This document shows, piece after piece, positions 7,699 through 15,888 of a DNA stretch of 15,888 nucleotides. Position 1 is the stretch's first letter; every line of letters begins with the position of its first letter. Location of the stretch: the NCBI GenBank assembly GCA_913041325.1, contig CAJWHU010000020.1, positions 1 to 15,888 of the forward strand. Reading direction: 5' to 3'. Made by a program: the position numbers and the translations under genes. The notes below the pieces were generated by a model. That model did not search any database. It saw only the letters and a list, made by a program, of their open reading frames with translations, and had not been told where the DNA came from. This DNA comes from an uncultured Fidelibacterota bacterium (GTDB lineage Bacteria > Marinisomatota > Marinisomatia > Marinisomatales > UBA1611).

Positions 7699-10600
7699 TT
7701 GAGTAATTTTAAAGTAAAAAAAATCTGCAAAGACTATGTTTTCAATCATAGGGCGCACTTTTTAATACTGTTGTGGTATTTGGCAGTACAAGGTCTTTTT
7801 GCGCAATCTGGTGGGAATGATGGTGATCTAATTCTTCCAATAATTATACCATCTCCACCCAGCGTTGTTGATCCGTTTCCCAGATTTTCTTCCCGATTTG
7901 TTATTTCAAACGATTCTGCAACAACCTACAAAGGGTTGTTGCGATACAATTATGGGCAAAAGAAAACAGAAATAGTGCTTACAAGAGATTGGTCAGTGAT
8001 AACTATTTCTGAATATGTAAATGGGGAGAGATTAAAGATCCCATATACATCAACTGTCGATTGGTACCTGTCTATGATGAGGCAGCAAAAGTGGCATCAA
8101 AAATTTTTTGATATAATGAATACTACCCAAAAGAGCCAAAACAGACGAGGTAGGGGGCAAATGCTCGAGGTAGTAGGATTAGACATTGGTCGACTTGGAA
8201 GAGCGTCGTTGCAAGTTAGCGGTAACGTCAATATAAATGGTAAAATGGTTTTTCAGGATCAGGAACTCGTTCGTTCTACATTGAATGAAACTCAAAATAC
8301 ACACTTAGAATTTGATCAAAAACAGAACCTAAACATCAAAGGTAAAATTGGTGACCGAATCACCGTTGCCATGGATCAAGATTCAGAGAGGCAATTTGAG
8401 TGGGAGAATAATATAAGAATATCCTATGATGGATATGAAGACGACATTGTGCAAAAAGTTGAAGCTGGAAATATTTCTCTCTCCTTACCCTCAACAAAAT
8501 ATGTTACTTTTTCTGGAAAAAATCAGGGGCTGTTTGGTGTTAAAGCTCTTTCAAAATTCGGACCTGTCGATGTTACAACAATTGCCTCTATCGAAAAATC
8601 AAAAAAGGAGCAGTCGGAATGGGAAGGTGGTGGTCAGAGCAATAAGCAACAAATAAGAGATGTAGATTGGATGAAGAATAGATACTTTTTTATCCACCCG
8701 TGGTTTCGAAATGGTGTTGATACTTTTGCAACAAATGTCGCATACTCAATACCATCTTTTTATCCTCTTAGGAATGGGCTACACTTAATTGGAGATGTCG
8801 TTGTCAAAAATTTTGAGCTCTACAAATCTATAAATGTAAATGACCCAAGTGCTATGACGGGAACTGCGTATGTTGATCCTACAGACAGCACGAAATTCCC
8901 CGATAAAAGCGAGGAGGGAAGTTTTATACTTCTAGAACAGGCTACAAATTACTACGTCAGCCCAGATCTAGGGTTCATAAGGATACGCGATCAAGTATCC
9001 CAAGATATTCTTGGTTGTACCTTTACGCTCGAGCATAGACAAACTGGAGAAATACTATTGGAAGTAGGACAAGGTCCAGACTCATTGGGTACTAATCTCT
9101 CCCTGATGATGCTAAAACCACGAAACAGCCATCCAAATCACCCAACATGGCCACTCATGTTCAAAAACGTGTACTACCTAGGTACGTCGCAAATAAACCC
9201 TGAAGGATTTGAGGTAAAAATTATTAATAAGAATTCGACTCCTGTTTCAGAGAGAGATAAAAATTCAAGCTTGCCTTACATTACTTTATTTGGTTTAGAT
9301 AGTTTAAATGACAATGGTATACGAAGTTATGACGAAATAATTGACAAGGACCTTGCAAATATAATAAACATGGTCGATGGAGAATTAATGTTTCCAAGAC
9401 TTCATCCATTTGCAAATAAGGATTCCTTGGAGGGCGGGCAAACGGTAGAACAATTACAGGGGCAATTAGGCTCCGGAATTATGTATACATCCTCATCCTC
9501 CTCCGAAATAAATGGTGACCACCGATGGATGATTGAGGCTGTATACACCAACCAAAGCTCAACAATAAATCTAGGCTTTATGCTTATCGAGGGCAGTGAG
9601 GAGGTCATTCAAAACGGAGTTATATTGAAACGGGGTTTAGATTATAGCATCGATTATTTTACAGGCACAATTGTTTTGCTTGGAGACGCGGCCAACGATC
9701 CAAATGCAAAATTAAAGGTGAATTACGATAAACATGAACTCGTTTCATTTGACAAGAAAACAATTTTTGGAACACGTGCTCAAATGGATCTGGGAAAACC
9801 AAATTCTTTTATCGGTGCGACCGCTCTTTACTTCAATCAGTCAATCATAAATGAGAAGGTTGAAGTGGGTTATGAGCCAACAAGGAATTTTATTTGGGAC
9901 TTAAATGGAAGATATGAGTGGGAGATGGATGGTATAACAAGATTTTTAGACAAGATGCCTCTAATCGAGGCAGAAAAAATGTCATCATTTTCAGTTGAAG
10001 GGGAGGTGGCTCAAGTAATGCCCAATCCAAACTCTATTAATAATGCAGCCACGGGAGATCCAAATGGAGTAGCATTTATAGATGATTTTGAAGGAAGCAA
10101 AAGAACAACTGCGCCATCAATTCAGCGTCGATTTTGGAAAGCTTCCTCAGCTCCATTGCAGTATAGTAGCCAAGATTCATCATTTTTTTCACCATTGAGT
10201 CAACGAAATCGTGGTCAGCTATACTGGTATAATCCGTATATCCCAGTCAGAACAAAGGATATATGGCCAAACCAGTCAACATCGTTGCGTGCGGGTAATG
10301 AGACTACGGATATCTTGGTTTTGAGATATCAGGCGAAAGAATTTCAAAACAGCATCAATCCAGACTCTCTGTGGGTGGGAATAACGACATCACTATATTC
10401 GGGTGATTATGATCAAATTCAAAGTAAGTTTTTTGAAATATGGGTGAAGGGCAATTCTGGAAACTTACAGATAGATCTTGGAAAGATATCAGAAGATATT
10501 GATGGCAATGGGCAATTAAATACAGAAGACATACCTGCTGCTGGTCTTACTCTTGGTAATGGCTTTTTAGAGGACGTTGAAGACACAGGGTTAGATGGTT

Positions 10601-13600
10601 GTTTTGACGAGGCCGAAGATGGTTGGGGCGGTTGTCTTGAAACAGGGACTTACAATGAATATCTTTTAATAGGTGAGACAGTATTAATTAACTCCTCTGA
10701 CGATATTGATACAAATGATCCGAACGGCGATAACTGGGACTACGAACCAGGAAGTTTAAATTATTCCAAGATAAATGGCACGGAGTCAAATGGAACAGGC
10801 TCAAGGATCCAGGAGGGTGGTAAATACCCTGATACTGAAGATTTAGATAGGTCTACCTTTTTGGACAAGACAAATGATTATTTTTCATCAAGTTTTAATT
10901 TAAATGATACAACATATTTAGCGGGTACAACAATAAAAGATGGATCACCAACTGGTTGGAAACTGTATCGGGTTCCTTTGTCAGATTTTAAGAAGGTACA
11001 AAACATAGAGTGGAATGAAATAAGGTATGTTAGAGTTGGTATAACGGGATTAACCCAGGAGATAAGCACGCTCCAAATAGCTAAAATGGAAATAGTTGGC
11101 AATGAGTGGCAGGAGATGGGAATAGTTGGACCTGATACCTCCGAACAACGTCTTTTTACAGGTACAAGGATAGATGATACAGAACCGCAATTTCAAATCG
11201 CTGTAATTAACACAGAAGATAATGCCGACTATATACCGCCAAAAGGCGTCAAAGGTGAGTATGATCGTATAAACGAGATTCAAGGTAAAGAGCAATCTTT
11301 AGTATTAAAGTTTTCAAACCTTCCAGCGCAGCACACAGGCATTGCCCAAAAGACATTGTACACTCTTAATGATAATCAAAAACGAAGTTTCATGACATAT
11401 GATTATATGAAAATGTATGTTCATGGTAACAGCGCCTTTATTGGCGCACAGGATACAGATGTAGAGCTTTTTTTAAAATTTGGTCTTGCCAATGACTACT
11501 ATGAAATCACACAACCTGTTTATGCCGGCTGGGATGAAGATGAAAATAGAAACAGCTTTAATATTGATTTAAACTGGCTTACTCAATTAAAGCAAACAGA
11601 CACTACGCGAATCAAAAAAATCAACACCAATGATGTGATTGCAGATTCTGCTGGTTTAAGAGAATATTTTTTTATTGATGAAAATGGCCATTTTACAGGA
11701 AAAAAAGTAGCTATTTCAGGTAAACCGGCATTAAATCGATTACAATACTTTGCTGTAGGCTTGAAAAATATTGGCAATCAACCCATTGATGGAGAAATAT
11801 GGCTTGACGAGCTTCGATTAAGTGGTGTTAAAAAAGAGAAAGGCGTTGCGATGCGGGTACAGTCTAGCTTAAAACTATCTGATCTTGGTTCTGCTACAAT
11901 GGTATATAGTAGACAAGATGCGGATTATCACAGACTCCAAGAGCGTCTTTCAAAATCAAATAATACATCTGAGAATCTGAACCTAACGGGTAGGATTGAC
12001 CTCCATAGATTTTTGCCTCGATCTCTAGGTATATCCATTCCTGTCAATGCCTCTATGACTCAAAATCAAAGCCGTCCAAAGTTTTATTCAGGGGAGGATA
12101 TTTTAATTGACCCAAATAACACTCCTGATTCATTAATGATACTTAGTAATACTATATCATTGAATACATCCTTGAAGAAAACTGGTAAGTCAGACAATAA
12201 AATTTTTAAATATACAATAGATAATATCTCCCTAAGCTTTAGTGCCTCGCAAGCTAGGTCATCTGATATCACCTATAAACAGAAATGGTCCGAAACGTAC
12301 AGTGGGAAATTCGGTTACAACTTAATATTTGGTAGGAATAATTATATACGACCTATTGCTTGGGCTAGAGATATTCCTTTGATTGGTCAGCAAGTTAGTA
12401 ATTTGCAACTTTTTTACACTCCTACCTCCTTCAAAACAGGAATGAATATGAGCGAGAAGCTCACATGGAATGAAACTAGATCTGGAGTAAAAAGCCCAGA
12501 AACATACAACTTTGGGTTAAATCGCACGATGAACCTAGATTACAAATTCACTAATACGCTTATGACTAAGTACAGCTGGACAGGTCAAAGTAACTTAAAT
12601 GAATTCAGAGGTTACATATTCACTGCTATTAAAGAACTGGATCCTGGCCTTGTAACGCAAACTACAGAGAGTATTAATACAACATACAATCCAACAATAA
12701 TGAAGTGGCTCAAGCCATCATTTACTCATACTGCTAACTTTCGATGGTCTGATGATTTATCTAGGGAGGGTCAAAATATCAGCACTCAATTGAGATTTGG
12801 GTCAAATTTTACAATTACTCCAGTCCAGATAATTGAATTTGTTTATAAACCAAAATCAAATGTAAAGAAGGGAGGTAGGTCAAGAACTGCTAGGTCAAGG
12901 TCTAGGAATACCAAACAGCCAAGCGCCAAAGAAAATACTGGTTCAAAAACAAAGTTTAACCCACTTATAATAGTTCACGGGATATTTAAAAAAATCAACC
13001 CAATTTCAATTAGTTATACTGAAACCCTTAACAGAACTGCAAACCAAGTCATTGGTGATGTGCCAAGCGGTTATAAGTTTGGATGGTTACCAGACCATGG
13101 TTTAAATCAGTCCGAAGAAGTTGGTAGTAACTTGGGTTCATGGGACCACAAACAGGATGGTTCGATAAGAAGTGGAATAAAATTGACACGGAACATCAGC
13201 TTTAGCACAAACTTCAGCCAGAACTTATCAACAACAAGATCAAGTACAAACCTACAACAATTATCGATGACTCGCGACTTTATTGCTTTTGGTGAATTGT
13301 TAAATGAAGGCTTACCTTTTCCTGGCTGGAGTATTAGACTGACAGGTCTTGAGAGGTGGCCATATATAAACAAAATAGCAAAATCAGCGTCGATGGAGCA
13401 TAGTTTTTCTGGTAAGGAGACAAGGTCATGGCAGTTTGAAGATGGTGTATTAAACCAGATGTTTTTCTTTAATTTTGGTAATTATGCCGAAGAGAATAAA
13501 GATTTTGAGCGATCATCACGTATTAATCAGAACTTTTCTCCTCTTATTGGTTTCAATGTGACGCTCGAAAAAAATATATCAATGACTTTTAGGAATAATA

Positions 13601-13983
13601 GAAGTAAATCTCTGACCGAGAGCCCAACTGGACTAACAATTCAGAATGATAATAGTTTTACCTCGACTGGAACGTATACACATAGAGGGGGTATGAATAT
13701 ACCTGTACCATTTTATGGCACCCTGAACCTTAATAATTCCATAAGTTTTACTATAAATTTTGACCTAAATGAGAGCCGAGAGGAGAGGTCAGGTGATAAA
13801 GTCAATCTTGAAATTGGTTCTTTTTCAAAAAGTTGGAAAGGAGGACTAAGGATGTCTTACCAGTTTTCCACAAAAGTTAGTGGAGGTTTAAGGTACGAGT
13901 ACCGTGAAAGCGACACGAGAACAACTGGAAGAAAAATAGATAGAGACTTTGGTTTTGATGTAAACTTAGCAATATCAGGATAG
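7699..13983 (+). CDS. sprA: SprA/Sov, type IX secretion outer-membrane translocon
   Basis: 2094 residues, a little shorter than Flavobacterium SprA or Porphyromonas Sov (about 2400-2500). The family forms a very large single-chain beta barrel through which the type IX system exports folded proteins. The start is well constrained: an in-frame TGA lies at 7687-7689, the first internal Met falls after the signal peptide, and TTG 7699 gives a signal peptide with core HFLILLWYLAVQGLFA cut before QSGG. Recognisable parts are the N-terminal SprA region (about 60-330) with IKGKIGDRITVAMDQDSE and VEAGNISLSLPS; two DY-type hairpins (about 416-430 and 640-655, RGLDYSIDYFTG); the hallmark FIDDFEGS at D795-S800; an acidic region with a perfect EF-hand-like loop D933-D944; the YDYMKMYVHGN region; and a strand-rich barrel from about 1380 to the end. 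A basic Arg/Ser-rich loop sits at about 1717-1740. A glutaminyl cyclase gene follows after 4 nt. Confidence 0.93.
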   Translation: MSNFKVKKICKDYVFNHRAHFLILLWYLAVQGLFAQSGGNDGDLILPIIIPSPPSVVDPFPRFSSRFVISNDSATTYKGLLRYNYGQKKTEIVLTRDWSVITISEYVNGERLKIPYTSTVDWYLSMMRQQKWHQKFFDIMNTTQKSQNRRGRGQMLEVVGLDIGRLGRASLQVSGNVNINGKMVFQDQELVRSTLNETQNTHLEFDQKQNLNIKGKIGDRITVAMDQDSERQFEWENNIRISYDGYEDDIVQKVEAGNISLSLPSTKYVTFSGKNQGLFGVKALSKFGPVDVTTIASIEKSKKEQSEWEGGGQSNKQQIRDVDWMKNRYFFIHPWFRNGVDTFATNVAYSIPSFYPLRNGLHLIGDVVVKNFELYKSINVNDPSAMTGTAYVDPTDSTKFPDKSEEGSFILLEQATNYYVSPDLGFIRIRDQVSQDILGCTFTLEHRQTGEILLEVGQGPDSLGTNLSLMMLKPRNSHPNHPTWPLMFKNVYYLGTSQINPEGFEVKIINKNSTPVSERDKNSSLPYITLFGLDSLNDNGIRSYDEIIDKDLANIINMVDGELMFPRLHPFANKDSLEGGQTVEQLQGQLGSGIMYTSSSSSEINGDHRWMIEAVYTNQSSTINLGFMLIEGSEEVIQNGVILKRGLDYSIDYFTGTIVLLGDAANDPNAKLKVNYDKHELVSFDKKTIFGTRAQMDLGKPNSFIGATALYFNQSIINEKVEVGYEPTRNFIWDLNGRYEWEMDGITRFLDKMPLIEAEKMSSFSVEGEVAQVMPNPNSINNAATGDPNGVAFIDDFEGSKRTTAPSIQRRFWKASSAPLQYSSQDSSFFSPLSQRNRGQLYWYNPYIPVRTKDIWPNQSTSLRAGNETTDILVLRYQAKEFQNSINPDSLWVGITTSLYSGDYDQIQSKFFEIWVKGNSGNLQIDLGKISEDIDGNGQLNTEDIPAAGLTLGNGFLEDVEDTGLDGCFDEAEDGWGGCLETGTYNEYLLIGETVLINSSDDIDTNDPNGDNWDYEPGSLNYSKINGTESNGTGSRIQEGGKYPDTEDLDRSTFLDKTNDYFSSSFNLNDTTYLAGTTIKDGSPTGWKLYRVPLSDFKKVQNIEWNEIRYVRVGITGLTQEISTLQIAKMEIVGNEWQEMGIVGPDTSEQRLFTGTRIDDTEPQFQIAVINTEDNADYIPPKGVKGEYDRINEIQGKEQSLVLKFSNLPAQHTGIAQKTLYTLNDNQKRSFMTYDYMKMYVHGNSAFIGAQDTDVELFLKFGLANDYYEITQPVYAGWDEDENRNSFNIDLNWLTQLKQTDTTRIKKINTNDVIADSAGLREYFFIDENGHFTGKKVAISGKPALNRLQYFAVGLKNIGNQPIDGEIWLDELRLSGVKKEKGVAMRVQSSLKLSDLGSATMVYSRQDADYHRLQERLSKSNNTSENLNLTGRIDLHRFLPRSLGISIPVNASMTQNQSRPKFYSGEDILIDPNNTPDSLMILSNTISLNTSLKKTGKSDNKIFKYTIDNISLSFSASQARSSDITYKQKWSETYSGKFGYNLIFGRNNYIRPIAWARDIPLIGQQVSNLQLFYTPTSFKTGMNMSEKLTWNETRSGVKSPETYNFGLNRTMNLDYKFTNTLMTKYSWTGQSNLNEFRGYIFTAIKELDPGLVTQTTESINTTYNPTIMKWLKPSFTHTANFRWSDDLSREGQNISTQLRFGSNFTITPVQIIEFVYKPKSNVKKGGRSRTARSRSRNTKQPSAKENTGSKTKFNPLIIVHGIFKKINPISISYTETLNRTANQVIGDVPSGYKFGWLPDHGLNQSEEVGSNLGSWDHKQDGSIRSGIKLTRNISFSTNFSQNLSTTRSSTNLQQLSMTRDFIAFGELLNEGLPFPGWSIRLTGLERWPYINKIAKSASMEHSFSGKETRSWQFEDGVLNQMFFFNFGNYAEENKDFERSSRINQNFSPLIGFNVTLEKNISMTFRNNRSKSLTESPTGLTIQNDNSFTSTGTYTHRGGMNIPVPFYGTLNLNNSISFTINFDLNESREERSGDKVNLEIGSFSKSWKGGLRMSYQFSTKVSGGLRYEYRESDTRTTGRKIDRDFGFDVNLAISG

Positions 13984-13987
13984 TGTA

Positions 13988-14905
13988 ATGAGAAAATTAG
14001 TCAATTTAACAGTTTTTTTAGCAATGTGTTGTGGATCTGGAGGTCCTGGCTTTGACGAGGACAATGCATTTCAATATTTACTAAAACAGTGTGAATTTGG
14101 CCCTAGAAATCCCAGCTCCGAAGGGTATTACAAATGTCTAAGCTTCATGATCGATGAACTGGATAAAACTGCTGAAGATATAATTGTTCAGGAATTTACC
14201 TATCAGGAGAAAAAACATCGTACAAGGCATAACCTTCAGAACGTGATAGCACGGTTTAATGTAGACTCGGAGTTTCAAACGGTAATATCTTGCCACTGGG
14301 ACACAAGGCCTTGGGCTGACGCAGAGGAGGATAGGAAAGACCGTAACACCCCAATTATTGGCGCAAATGATGGGGCTTCTGGCGTTGCAGTTTTATTGGA
14401 ATTAGCAAGAATAATGGGTGAAACGCCACCCCCAATAGGCGTTAATCTTGTGTTTTTTGACGGTGAAGATATGGGGATACCTGGTGAAAATGAAACATAC
14501 TGTCAAGGTTCAAGATTCTTTGCAAAAAATCTGCCTATACCAAAGCCTAATGAAGCAATAAATCTTGATATGGTAGCAGATAAGCAGTTGCATCTGCCAG
14601 TGGAAAAATACTCATTAGAATTTCATCCTAAGCTTGTACGATATCTATGGAAGCGTGCAGATGAGATGGGACTTGATGCTTTTGATATTACACCACAGCA
14701 TGCAATTTATGACGATCACGTCCCTCTGTACCAGATCGCGGGGATACCTTCTATTGATTTAATTGATTTTAAGTATCCAAATCCATATGCAAACTTCTGG
14801 CATACTCTAGATGATCTACCTGAAAATTGCAGCGCTGAAAGCTTGGGACAAGTTGGAAGGCTTATGGTTGATTATATCTACAACAGGGAAAATCAAAATT
14901 GGTAA
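13988..14905 (+). CDS. Glutaminyl-peptide cyclotransferase, M28 fold (zinc)
   Basis: 305 residues with an M28-type zinc hydrolase fold. The motif set matches animal-type/bacterial type II glutaminyl cyclases better than aminopeptidases: SCHWDTRPW (H103, D105), GANDGASG (D128), FFDGEDMG (E160 probable general base, D161 probable metal ligand where the human enzyme has Glu), GSRFFA, NLDMV, DDHVPLYQIAGIP (D242, D243, H244) and FWHTLDD (W271, H272). The Trp-His and DDH-P motifs are typical of cyclases, which turn N-terminal Gln into pyroglutamate and use one zinc ion. The N-terminus MRKLVNLTVFLAMCC is an export signal, either a lipoprotein signal with a poor lipobox (Cys14/Cys15) or an uncleaved anchor, so the enzyme should act in the periplasm. 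It starts 4 nt after sprA, so the two are surely co-transcribed. An M28 aminopeptidase is the main alternative. Confidence 0.85.
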   Translation: MRKLVNLTVFLAMCCGSGGPGFDEDNAFQYLLKQCEFGPRNPSSEGYYKCLSFMIDELDKTAEDIIVQEFTYQEKKHRTRHNLQNVIARFNVDSEFQTVISCHWDTRPWADAEEDRKDRNTPIIGANDGASGVAVLLELARIMGETPPPIGVNLVFFDGEDMGIPGENETYCQGSRFFAKNLPIPKPNEAINLDMVADKQLHLPVEKYSLEFHPKLVRYLWKRADEMGLDAFDITPQHAIYDDHVPLYQIAGIPSIDLIDFKYPNPYANFWHTLDDLPENCSAESLGQVGRLMVDYIYNRENQNW

Positions 14906-14912
14906 TATAATT

Positions 14913-15764
14913 TTGACACACATCAAATTAATTAAGATCATATATTTTATTTTATGTTTATTGCTATTGAACATATCATGCTCTGAGTCCAAAAACGAAA
15001 CAGAGGTAATTATTCTTCAGAATCCCAGCTTTACTTTTCATCAAAATACCAATAAGCTTTACTTTTCTGTGAATGCTCTCGCAGGATATGGCGGTAACGA
15101 ACTCGATAGTGTTACTGTTAATTGGTTTAGCGTGACTGCAGAGAATATACCCGATGTAATTCTACTTAACGATGACGGCCTGAAAGGTGATATAATAAGT
15201 AATGATCAAGTGTACAGTCGTAAAATTACGAATGACGTCCAAAATCTCATAAACCCATTAATTAAGGATACTGGCACAGTCTTTATGGAATATCATGCCT
15301 TTTATGGATCTGAAAAAATATCCTTAATTGATTCATTATTAATTGGAAATATAATCCCCGTAATTGATTCAGTCGCTGCGCCTGATACTATTACCCGCCC
15401 TTCAGATGCCACGGTAAGTTTGCACTTAATAAAAGCTAGAGCTAACGATGCAGATGGCTTGGAGACTTTGAAATGGGTTGGTTTCACCTCATTTCATGTT
15501 CAGGGTGACTCTCTCATGAATAACGGTAATTTTATTTATCTCTATGATGATGGTAGTGATACGATAAGGTACTTACCGAATATTACCAGCGGCGATTCGA
15601 TCAAGGGTGATGGAGTTTTTTCATTTCGAATACCTGTTTATGGTACTGGTTTTAGTGATCCAAGTTTTCAAACGAAAGCAGGAACATTCAACTGGAGATT
15701 CATTTGTCAGGATGAAGAAAATGAATATAGTAGAGTGGTAGAGCATGAGATTGTTATTGAATAA
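14913..15764 (+). CDS. Lipoprotein with two Ig-like modules, function unknown
   Basis: I do not recognise a named family. The TTG at 14913, 7 nt after the previous stop, gives a 283-residue protein with a classical lipoprotein signal: basic start, hydrophobic core IIYFILCLLLLNISC, Cys23 lipidated. An upstream in-frame ATG at 14811 lies inside the cyclase gene and would put about 34 residues before the signal peptide, so I reject it. The mature part holds two beta-sandwich-like modules. Each has an acidic DDG turn followed by a GD-x-GD/ND-x-(V/F)-S turn: DDG at 87-89 with GDIISNDQVYS at 92-102, and DDG at 212-214 with GDSIKGDGVFS at 227-237. These acidic turns may bind calcium. Position behind sprA and the cyclase suggests a cell-envelope role, possibly connected with the secretion machinery. 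That is inference from context only. Confidence 0.75.
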   Translation: MTHIKLIKIIYFILCLLLLNISCSESKNETEVIILQNPSFTFHQNTNKLYFSVNALAGYGGNELDSVTVNWFSVTAENIPDVILLNDDGLKGDIISNDQVYSRKITNDVQNLINPLIKDTGTVFMEYHAFYGSEKISLIDSLLIGNIIPVIDSVAAPDTITRPSDATVSLHLIKARANDADGLETLKWVGFTSFHVQGDSLMNNGNFIYLYDDGSDTIRYLPNITSGDSIKGDGVFSFRIPVYGTGFSDPSFQTKAGTFNWRFICQDEENEYSRVVEHEIVIE

Positions 15765-15888
15765 GATATATATTGCAATCGCTCTTCTAGCATGCTATTC
15801 GCATGCTCAAACAGGTTCACCTGAGAGATTTTTGTTAAGGTCCTCTCCGGCAGACACTTTTTTATCACAAGGGCTTACGAGCAATGTC
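15745..15888 (+). CDS. N-terminal fragment of an exported protein (runs off the right edge)
   Basis: An ATG at 15745 opens a frame that stays open for 48 codons to the window end. It overlaps the last 20 nt of the preceding lipoprotein gene, which suggests translational coupling. The first 22 residues form a signal peptide (MRLLLNKIYIAIALLACYSHAQ) with a good signal peptidase I site after SHA, leaving Gln at +1. A lipoprotein reading (LLAC) is also possible but leaves the strong SHA-Q site unexplained. The visible mature part, QTGSPERFLLRSSPADTF, is too short to assign a family. The frame, signal peptide and overlap make it very likely to be a real gene. Confidence 0.75.
   Translation, partial: MRLLLNKIYIAIALLACYSHAQTGSPERFLLRSSPADTFLSQGLTSNV

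Noticed and set aside
14811..14912. Upstream ATG start for the two-module lipoprotein
   Set aside because: It would overlap the cyclase gene by 95 nt and put about 34 non-signal residues before a clean lipoprotein signal peptide.

Overview
The window is AT-rich and gene-dense. All nine protein genes read on the + strand, and one tRNA gene reads on the - strand. The cell is almost certainly a diderm of the Fibrobacterota-Chlorobiota-Bacteroidota (FCB) superphylum. It carries a complete SprA (the type IX secretion outer-membrane translocon, so far known only in that superphylum), a TonB-dependent receptor followed by a DUF4249-like lipoprotein, several lipoprotein signal peptides, and no Shine-Dalgarno motif in front of any start. 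The gene style and frequent TTG starts fit a marine, uncultivated member such as Marinimicrobia (SAR406) or a deep Bacteroidota relative. The exact phylum is inference, since no rRNA or ribosomal protein gene is present.

Region 1 (about 2-4251) is a tight three-gene set: the C-terminal 458 residues of a TonB-dependent outer-membrane receptor, a cysteine-bearing lipoprotein that looks like its DUF4249-type surface partner, and a DUF885 zinc-peptidase-like lipoprotein. Together they look like an uptake-and-processing unit, possibly for peptides. Region 2 (4337-6786) holds a SO_0444/DUF318-type metal permease fused to a C-terminal HMA domain, then an AlkB-type diiron membrane hydroxylase with all nine expected histidines. 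A tRNA-Phe(GAA) gene on the opposite strand separates this block from the rest.

Region 3 (7051 to the right edge) is a probable operon: rdgB (XTP/dITP pyrophosphatase), the very large sprA, an M28-type glutaminyl-peptide cyclotransferase starting 4 nt after sprA, a two-module Ig-like lipoprotein, and the first 48 codons of another exported protein. Gaps are 33, 4 and 7 nt, then a 20-nt overlap.

The most interesting signal is the sprA-glutaminyl cyclase pair. The cyclase converts N-terminal Gln to pyroglutamate. Both non-lipoprotein exported proteins in this operon whose N-termini are visible (SprA and the truncated last protein) have Gln directly after the predicted signal peptidase I site. 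This suggests a physical and functional link between type IX secretion and N-terminal pyroglutamate capping. No mobile element, CRISPR array or rRNA was seen, and no stretch longer than 300 bases lacks a gene.
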